Of a stretch of 15,467 nt of DNA, positions 8,160-12,721 are shown piece after piece. Source of the DNA: an uncultured Muribaculaceae bacterium (GTDB taxonomy: Bacteria > Bacteroidota > Bacteroidia > Bacteroidales > Muribaculaceae). Each line of letters begins with the position of its first letter. Positions within the stretch are counted from its first letter, which is position 1. The notes under the pieces are model-generated. The model made no database searches. It saw only the letters and a list, made by a program, of their open reading frames with translations, and had not been told where the DNA came from. The translations under genes were made by a program, and so were the position numbers. Where the stretch lies: NCBI GenBank assembly GCA_910579105.1, contig CAJTRT010000050.1:1-15467 (forward strand). Reading direction: 5' to 3'.

Positions 8160-8846
8160 TTAGCGGTTGAGGAGCAGCGACAGTATGGCGAACGTCGAGC
8201 GCGGAGCGTCGTTCCAGAAATTAAGATACTGGGAGATATGGTCTTCGGAACCGGGATAATCCGATATCACGCGCACCGCCAGGAACGGCACGCGGTTGGC
8301 ATGGCATACCTGGGCGATCGCGCCCGATTCCATATCGACAGCCACCGCTTCAGGCCACACCGACAAGACGCGGGCCAGCTCTTCGGCGGTGTCGACAAAC
8401 ATATCGCCTGACGCTATCAGCCCGCGACGCACTTCCGGACGCGCCATAACGGCGACGAGGTCAAAAGGGGCGTCAGGACCGACAGCGCAGGCGAACTTCA
8501 CGGGGCATCCCTGCACCTGCCCCCGCTCGTTGCCGGGGCCGCACCACACATCGTGATACGCCACCTCGTCGGCCACCACGACATCGAGGATTCCAGGACC
8601 GCGGCCCGTGCCGCCGGCTATGCCGGTATTGACAACCGCCGCCGGCTCGTAATGCTGTATCATAGCCATCGCGCCCATTGCCGCGTTGACCTTGCCGATT
8701 CCGCATCGCATGGCCACGACGTCAGTCTCCCCCACCCTGCCGGTGTGGAAAACGAAGCCCGAACGCTCTTCCACGCGTGGTTCGGAAAACACGCGCAGCA
8801 ACGCGTCAAGCTCTGATTCCATGGCAACGATTATCCCTGTCTTCAT
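8160..8846 (-). CDS. mtnN: 5'-methylthioadenosine/S-adenosylhomocysteine nucleosidase
   Basis: This cytoplasmic enzyme hydrolyses MTA and SAH to adenine and the thioribose sugar, clearing methylation by-products and feeding methionine salvage. From MKTGIIVAMESELDAL the product has 228 residues, close to the 232 of the E. coli enzyme, and key positions agree: E10 (E. coli E12), M172 and E173 in AVDMES (E. coli M173, E174), and catalytic D196 in RVISD (E. coli D197). VNTGIAGG (73-80) and ASGDMFV are further family motifs. ATG at 8861 (MNENN before MKTG) is an alternative start; the longer frame to 8981 begins at TTG and adds a Lys/Arg-rich stretch that is not part of the family. The stop codon overlaps that of the convergent regulator by two bases. 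Ser in DMES and Ile in GIAGG are mild departures from the common DMEA and GSAGG. Confidence 0.93.
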   Translation of the reverse strand: MKTGIIVAMESELDALLRVFSEPRVEERSGFVFHTGRVGETDVVAMRCGIGKVNAAMGAMAMIQHYEPAAVVNTGIAGGTGRGPGILDVVVADEVAYHDVWCGPGNERGQVQGCPVKFACAVGPDAPFDLVAVMARPEVRRGLIASGDMFVDTAEELARVLSVWPEAVAVDMESGAIAQVCHANRVPFLAVRVISDYPGSEDHISQYLNFWNDAPRSTFAILSLLLNR

Positions 8847-8960
8847 ATTATTCTCATTCATAAGTAAGTATATACGTTTTTTCCGCGGTTTTCGGGGCTT
8901 CCTGCCTCGGAGGCCGCCATAATCAGCGCGGGATGATCGCCGCACGTGACCTTTTTTAGT

Positions 8961-8968
8961 TAATTTTG
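8961..8968 (+). promoter_or_regulatory. Bacteroidetes -7 box TAATTTTG for the DUF308 protein
   Basis: This is an exact TAnnTTTG match preceded by a T-run (8952-8957) but without an evident -33 TTG. Transcription from about 8975 would leave a leader of about 85 nt before ATG 9061. Confidence 0.55.
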
Positions 8969-9060
8969 CGTTATAATTCAAGACACCGGCGCCATCAGGC
9001 TGCCCGGCAGCGACATTCGGCTATTTATCACCCGCATCATTATTTCAAAACCCATACGAT

Positions 9061-9798
9061 ATGAGCAATAAAAGCAATTTGCTGATTTCCATTCTCGTCC
9101 TCCTCTTAGGAGCCGTTTTCTGCTGGCTCTGCGAGTCGCCCACGCTGTCCGGCAAGATACTGTTTCTCGGCGGCCTGGCCTTCCTGGTCCCAGCCGTCCT
9201 CAGCCTGCTGGGCCTGTTCTTCGCCAAGAAAGACCACCAGATCAACGCCCTACAAAGAGTGATACAGCTCGTCTGCGGCGTAGCCGGTGTCATACTCGGC
9301 CTGTGCGTGATCCTTATGCCCGATTTCTTCCGCAGCCTGCTGGGCTTCATGTTCGGAGCGCTCCTGATAGCGGGGGGCGCGTGGCAGATTTTCCTGCTCA
9401 CCCGCAAAGGACGCCGCGCCGACTATGCCGCCTGGACCGTCGTGGCTCCGGTGGTATGCCTCATCGGCGGCGTGCTGATGATCACAATGCCCTGGTTCCG
9501 CAACGAACTTAACGAGCGGTACCTCGTGCTATGTACCGGAATCGGGTTCGTGCTCTTCGGAATCACCGGACTGATCATAAGCTGCTGGCGCGGCAAGGAA
9601 GCATCGGCCGCGCGTCGCGCCAGGATCGAAGCCGCCGCGAAAGCAGGTAGCGCCGAACCTGCCACCGCCAGCCCGGGAAACGATGAAACACACGCCGCCG
9701 CGGCAGAGAGGCAGGCTGGTTCACTCCCTGGCGAGGGGGTCAATCCCGTAAGCGCTCCCGAGAGCTCCGGCCACCAGCCCGACGACAGCATCCATTGA
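9061..9798 (+). CDS. DUF308/HdeD-like six-helix membrane protein
   Basis: The 245-residue product has six hydrophobic segments at about 6-24, 31-54, 66-86, 92-113, 124-144 and 154-175, in three hairpin pairs rich in Gly (GVAGVILGL, GALLIAGGAWQI, GFVLFGITGLI), as in the DUF308/HdeD family. HdeD in E. coli is linked to acid resistance, but the role of Bacteroidales members is unknown, so no function is assigned. After a basic patch (CWRGKE, ARRARIE) comes a hydrophilic Ala/Glu/Pro-rich tail of about 65 residues. The last 25 codons lie opposite the last 25 codons of the convergent cytidylate-kinase-like gene. The tail may be an extension gained by loss of an earlier stop codon. A promoter box lies at 8961-8968. 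Confidence 0.8.
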   Translation: MSNKSNLLISILVLLLGAVFCWLCESPTLSGKILFLGGLAFLVPAVLSLLGLFFAKKDHQINALQRVIQLVCGVAGVILGLCVILMPDFFRSLLGFMFGALLIAGGAWQIFLLTRKGRRADYAAWTVVAPVVCLIGGVLMITMPWFRNELNERYLVLCTGIGFVLFGITGLIISCWRGKEASAARRARIEAAAKAGSAEPATASPGNDETHAAAAERQAGSLPGEGVNPVSAPESSGHQPDDSIH

Positions 9799-10365
9799 GA
9801 GCTTGGACAGATTGACCGACAGGTCGTATGAGGCGGCATCGCCCCAGCGCTTGTCTGTGAAAAAATTATAGTAGTTGGCCCGCAGCTTGTCGGCTTTTTC
9901 GGCAAGCGCGCGGGCCTTCTGCTCGCACTCCTTGTCGCCTCTGGCCATTATACGCCGCACGCGGTCGGCCATGTCGGCATGGACGAACATATCGATTCGC
10001 GGCGACGGATGGTCGCGTAGCACATAATCGGCCGAACGCCCCACGAACACACAGGGCCCGCGGTCGGCGATAGAGTGCATAACGTCCGAGAGGATGTGAT
10101 ACACCGAATCATCGGCGAGCGCCGACGGGGCGTACCACGGAAGCGCCGAAACCCCCATGTTGAAAGACAACGCTCCCGAGACAAACGACGGGAAACGCTC
10201 GTCGGCCCGCTCGAAAAGCCCCCTGTCGAGACCCGACTCACGGGCCGCCTCGACGAGCAACTGCTTGTCGTAAAACGGAATGCCGAACGCCTCGGACAAT
10301 TTCCTGGCGAGCTCGCGGCCGCCTGCTCCGAACTGGCGGCCGATAGTGATGGTGAATTTGCGCAT
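9721..10365 (-). CDS. Cytidylate kinase-like family protein
   Basis: The 214-residue product opens MRKFTITIGRQFGAGGREL. GRQFGAGGRELA (9-20) is the modified P-loop of the cytidylate-kinase-like family (Cytidylate_kin2), followed by ARKLSEAFGIPFYDKQLL. A central GPCVFVGRSADYVL, then RIDMFVHADMADRVRRIM, and near the end YDLSVNLSKL are all usual for this family. The true CMP kinase is a different, better conserved protein, so the substrate of this P-loop kinase is unknown, and I do not give it the symbol cmk. It ends opposite the 3' end of the DUF308 gene (78-bp convergent overlap). A promoter box is at 10403-10410, back to back with the SRP RNA promoter. Confidence 0.85.
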   Translation of the reverse strand: MRKFTITIGRQFGAGGRELARKLSEAFGIPFYDKQLLVEAARESGLDRGLFERADERFPSFVSGALSFNMGVSALPWYAPSALADDSVYHILSDVMHSIADRGPCVFVGRSADYVLRDHPSPRIDMFVHADMADRVRRIMARGDKECEQKARALAEKADKLRANYYNFFTDKRWGDAASYDLSVNLSKLSMDAVVGLVAGALGSAYGIDPLARE

Positions 10366-10402
10366 AAGCAGATCTATGGGTATCTTGAATGATTTCCGGC
10401 AA

Positions 10403-10410
10403 CAAAATTA
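10403..10410 (-). promoter_or_regulatory. Bacteroidetes -7 box TAATTTTG for the cytidylate kinase-like gene
   Basis: CAAAATTA on the plus strand is TAATTTTG on the minus strand, an exact TAnnTTTG match about 37 nt before the start codon. The start should lie near 10396, leaving a leader of about 30 nt. No -33 TTG is seen; a T-run lies upstream. Confidence 0.6.
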
Positions 10411-10419
10411 AAAAAATTC

Positions 10420-10449
10420 TTTGAATATCGGAAAAAAAGCGTAACTTCG
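10420..10449 (+). promoter_or_regulatory. Promoter of the SRP RNA gene
   Basis: TTTG at 10420-10423 and TAACTTCG at 10442-10449 (one mismatch to TAnnTTTG) are 18 bases apart. The expected start, about five bases past the -7 box, coincides with G10455, the first base of the closing helix of the RNA. Confidence 0.7.
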
Positions 10450-10454
10450 CGGTC

Positions 10455-10551
10455 GGGTAAGTCCTACACGGCCAGCTCCCCCCGAACCCCGTCAGGTCTT
10501 GATCGAAGCAGCGGTAGGGGGTCGTAGCGGCGCGATGTAGTCAGCTTACCC
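10455..10551 (+). ncRNA. ffs: Signal recognition particle RNA, small bacterial (4.5S) type
   Basis: The RNA scaffold of the SRP binds Ffh (SRP54) and directs nascent membrane and secreted proteins to the membrane. The conserved apical region reads GTCAGGTC, a six-base spacer, then GAAGCAGC (10491-10512), matching the E. coli GTCAGGTCCGGAAGGAAGCAGC in length and in both internal-loop strands. The ends pair: GGGTAAG (10455-10461) with CTTACCC (10545-10551). Further in, CTACA (from about 10464) pairs with TGTAG (to 10540), and ACCCC pairs with GGGGGT below the apical part. The 3' strand GATGTAG resembles the GGGATGTAG of E. coli. The length of 97 nt fits the Alu-less small SRP RNA. A promoter lies directly upstream and a T-run directly downstream. 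The apical loop is not the usual GGAA. Confidence 0.92.
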
Positions 10552-10557
10552 TTTTTT
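10545..10557 (+). terminator. Terminator of the SRP RNA: closing helix strand and T-run
   Basis: CTTACCC, the 3' strand of the long SRP RNA hairpin, is followed by six T residues (10552-10557), so the RNA itself acts as the terminator hairpin. The next start codon begins at 10561. Confidence 0.75.
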
Positions 10558-10560
10558 CAT

Positions 10561-10848
10561 ATGACACTTTTCAACATCATAGGCTACGCCGCCGCGATAT
10601 GCATGGTATTCGGCTACCTGCCGCAGGCCATACACACGATACGCACCAGGGAGACCGACTCAATCGCCCTCCCCACATTCCTGCTCATGGGGCTGGGATC
10701 GGTATTCTTCGTAGTCCAGGGATTCCTGAGCGACCCGGTCAACTGGCCACTTATCGCCACAAACCTCATCACCTCCCTGTGTTCGGCGACCGTTTTCGGC
10801 ATAAAGATACGCAACGACTATTTCGGAGGACGCCCCAGGAGGAAGTAA
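10561..10848 (+). CDS. SemiSWEET / PQ-loop family transporter
   Basis: This is a 95-residue membrane protein with three predicted helices at about 4-24, 36-56 and 62-82, the size and layout of bacterial SemiSWEET half-transporters, which dimerise to move sugars by facilitated diffusion. The PQ motif is in GYLPQAIHTIRTRETDSIAL (P21-Q22), including the conserved short loop that leads into helix 2. The substrate is not readable from sequence. The start ATG is three bases after the SRP RNA T-run, so there is no room for a separate promoter and leader: expression must come from read-through, from a promoter inside the SRP RNA gene, or as a nearly leaderless message. The WYL regulator follows after 31 nt and may be co-transcribed. 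Confidence 0.88.
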   Translation: MTLFNIIGYAAAICMVFGYLPQAIHTIRTRETDSIALPTFLLMGLGSVFFVVQGFLSDPVNWPLIATNLITSLCSATVFGIKIRNDYFGGRPRRK

Positions 10849-10879
10849 CAACCCCGGAAACAACCCACCCAACCCGCCA

Positions 10880-11788
10880 ATGGCACGAGAACTGCTGACA
10901 CGCTACGTCTGGATTGTTGACACACTGACCCGCTACGGCCGCCTCTCGAAAAAAGAGATCGACGAACGCTGGGCCCGCTCGCACCTCAGCAACGGAGAGG
11001 CGGAAATACCCCGGCGCACGTTCTACAACTACCGGCAGGCCATCGAGGAGCTGTTCTCGCTCACGATAAAATGCGACGAGCGCACCTACGAGTACTATAT
11101 AGACGGAGAGGGCGACAAAGCCGACCCGCGCCACTCGCGGATGACGGAATGGCTCCTCAACAGCTCTTCGACGAGCTCCGTGGTCAGCGGTGCCCGCGAC
11201 ATATCCAACCGGGTCATGCTCGAGAACGTCCCCTCGGCCCGGGAATTCCTGTCGCCGATAATGGAGGCCATCAGGGAGAACCACCCCGTAACCTTCGACT
11301 ACCACCCCTACACCAGGGTGAACCCCACCCCGGGAGTCGAGATAGAGCCGTATTTCATAAGGATATACCGCCAGTTGTGGTATGTCACCGGGCGCAATAC
11401 CGCCGACGGGAAAGTCAAGACCTACTCGCTCGACCGGATGAAGAACCTCACGATAGGCACGGAGTCATTCCCCCTCCCGGCTGACGCCGACCCCGAACTA
11501 TACTTCAACGACGCGATCGGGATAATGGTCACCAAGGGGGAACCCCGCGAGGTATGCCTCAGGGCCACCGCGCGCCAGGCCAAATACCTCAGGGCGCTCC
11601 CGCTCCACCAGAGCCAGAGGGAGGAAGTCGGCGACAAGCACTCGGTGTTCCATTACCGCCTGCTGCTTACCTCTGAACTTGTCTCGGAAATAATCAGCCG
11701 GGGGCCTGAAATAACCGTGCTCAGCCCCCCCGAGCTGAAAGCCATGGTAAAAGACCAGCTCTCCTCCGCCCTGCGGAACTACGACTGA
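10880..11788 (+). CDS. WYL-domain transcriptional regulator
   Basis: The 302-residue cytoplasmic protein has an N-terminal DNA-binding region (about 1-75; RLSKKEIDERW, then RRTFYNYRQAIEELF resembling a recognition helix) and a WYL domain at about 127-196 with EIEPYFIRIYRQLWYVTGR (WYV at 167-169 in place of WYL) and the conserved YSLDRM (R186). A WCX-type C-terminal domain follows at about 222-300. WYL domains bind small ligands or nucleic acid and control DNA-binding in many stress, metabolism and defence regulators. Here the context is a SemiSWEET gene 31 nt upstream and an exopolysaccharide locus starting 101 nt downstream. No CRISPR, restriction or phage-defence genes are nearby. The target genes cannot be told; the exopolysaccharide locus is a possibility. 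Confidence 0.87.
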   Translation: MARELLTRYVWIVDTLTRYGRLSKKEIDERWARSHLSNGEAEIPRRTFYNYRQAIEELFSLTIKCDERTYEYYIDGEGDKADPRHSRMTEWLLNSSSTSSVVSGARDISNRVMLENVPSAREFLSPIMEAIRENHPVTFDYHPYTRVNPTPGVEIEPYFIRIYRQLWYVTGRNTADGKVKTYSLDRMKNLTIGTESFPLPADADPELYFNDAIGIMVTKGEPREVCLRATARQAKYLRALPLHQSQREEVGDKHSVFHYRLLLTSELVSEIISRGPEITVLSPPELKAMVKDQLSSALRNYD

Positions 11789-11828
11789 CCCGCCGCGCGA
11801 GGGCAATAATTCGACGACCCGATCGTTA

Positions 11829-11836
11829 TCTATTTG
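11829..11836 (+). promoter_or_regulatory. Weak -7-like box upstream of the exopolysaccharide genes
   Basis: TCTATTTG departs by one base from TAnnTTTG; there is no -33 TTG. It is the best candidate in the 101-base gap between the WYL gene and the Wza-like gene, but read-through from upstream is equally possible. Confidence 0.25.
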
Positions 11837-11889
11837 GCGCATATCCGGCCTGAATGGCTCCGCCCTGACCCGAACCAAGTCGCAAACAA

Positions 11890-12696
11890 ATGAATATAAA
11901 GCACTTCACTCTATTCATCGCATTGCTGGCGTTTCTTGCCTCGTGCAGCACGTCGAAAACGCACCTGACATATTTCGAAGACATTCAGAAGGCCGAGCGC
12001 GTGGTCGACCTTCCCGCCACGCCCACGATAAAGATAGCCCCCGACGACGAGTTGTTCATAACCGTCAACTCCGAAGAACCCAAAGCCACGATCAACTACA
12101 ACCTCCCAATGGCCAACGCCGGCATAAAGGCCGCCACCAACATGTCGACCGCGCCGCAGCAACAGACCTATCTCGTCAACTCCCTCGGCGACATAGACTT
12201 CCCCATCCTCGGCACCATACACGTTGCCGGAATGACCACGGAGGAGCTCCAGCGATACCTCGTTGAGCGCATAAGCAAGGATGTCGACAACCCCAGCGTC
12301 ATGGTGTCGCTTGTGAACTTCACAGTGTCGGTGCTCGGCGAGGTCACTCTGCCGGGAGTTGTCAAGGTCACCCGTAACCGCTTCTCGATTCTCGACGCCC
12401 TGGCAAGCTGCAACGACATGACACCCTACGGCGAGCGCAGCAACGTACTGCTGATCCGCGAGAACAACGGCAAGCAGGAACGCGTGGTGCTCGACCTGAA
12501 TTCGTCTGACCTGCTCAGCTCGCCCTACTACTACCTGCAACCCAACGACTACATATATGTCGCGCCCAACAATATCCGCAAGGGCAACGCAAAGTACGAC
12601 CAGAGCAAATCCTACAACGTACAGGTGATCTCCACCATCGTGAGCGCCGCATCGGTTATAGCATCGCTCATCATAGCGCTGACAGTCAACAGGTAA
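11890..12696 (+). CDS. Wza-like polysaccharide export lipoprotein
   Basis: The 268-residue outer-membrane lipoprotein likely forms the export channel for capsule or exopolysaccharide. The signal sequence ends in the lipobox LASC with Cys19. The Poly_export domain runs from about 46 to 140: IAPDDELFITV and later YLVNSLGDIDFPILGTIHVAGMTTEEL (split by a Gln/Thr-rich insert), the typical 'V...GxIxxPxLGxIxVAGxT' pattern. An SLBB domain follows at about 148-230: FTVSVLGEVTLPGVVKV, then SILDALASC and YYLQPNDYIYV. A hydrophobic helix at about 246-266 near the C-terminus fits the transmembrane segment of this family. The Wzc-like gene starts 25 nt after the stop, so both form one operon; the length is the usual one for Bacteroidales members. 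Confidence 0.92.
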   Translation: MNIKHFTLFIALLAFLASCSTSKTHLTYFEDIQKAERVVDLPATPTIKIAPDDELFITVNSEEPKATINYNLPMANAGIKAATNMSTAPQQQTYLVNSLGDIDFPILGTIHVAGMTTEELQRYLVERISKDVDNPSVMVSLVNFTVSVLGEVTLPGVVKVTRNRFSILDALASCNDMTPYGERSNVLLIRENNGKQERVVLDLNSSDLLSSPYYYLQPNDYIYVAPNNIRKGNAKYDQSKSYNVQVISTIVSAASVIASLIIALTVNR

Positions 12697-12721
12697 GCAA
12701 CAACAGACCGCCACCATCACA

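Larger units (their letters stand above)
4709..8163 (+). pseudogene. HTCS-like membrane regulator, frameshifted; kinase-dead, with AraC-type HTH
   Basis: As written, translation from ATG 4709 stops at 5474-5476; adding one base near 5350 joins it to the frame ending at 8163, giving 1151 residues. Domains (joined numbering): signal peptide 1-24; periplasmic Reg_prop beta-propeller from about 45 (SRGYLWIGTKFGLNRYD, 50-66; later TLGRIWVAVYNQGV) to about 670; Y_Y_Y domain about 680-745; one membrane helix about 756-775; HisKA-like region about 795-850; receiver-like region about 898-1005; AraC HTH about 1060-1143 with a normal second helix pair (LGEIASMLGYSSQRYFSSAFKQ). The H-box reads SINNELRTPLTL, so N805 replaces the phospho-acceptor His. 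No ATP-binding domain follows: only about 48 linker residues separate HisKA from the receiver. In the receiver, E905-N906 replaces the acidic pair and the loop after D952 is about eight residues short; K996 is kept. The HTCS family usually senses glycan fragments and activates nearby genes; the sialidase is the obvious candidate target. It may be a pseudogene, a sequencing error, or a functional kinase-free relative. Confidence 0.85.

Noticed and set aside
8847..8981. Longer N-terminus for mtnN from TTG 8981
   Set aside because: It adds 45 residues, many Lys/Arg, outside the family's size; MKTGIIVAMESE matches the conserved start of the enzyme.
8999..9011. Short palindrome GCTGCC-C-GGCAGC in the DUF308 leader
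   Set aside because: Six base pairs around one base is common in GC-rich DNA; no other sign of function.
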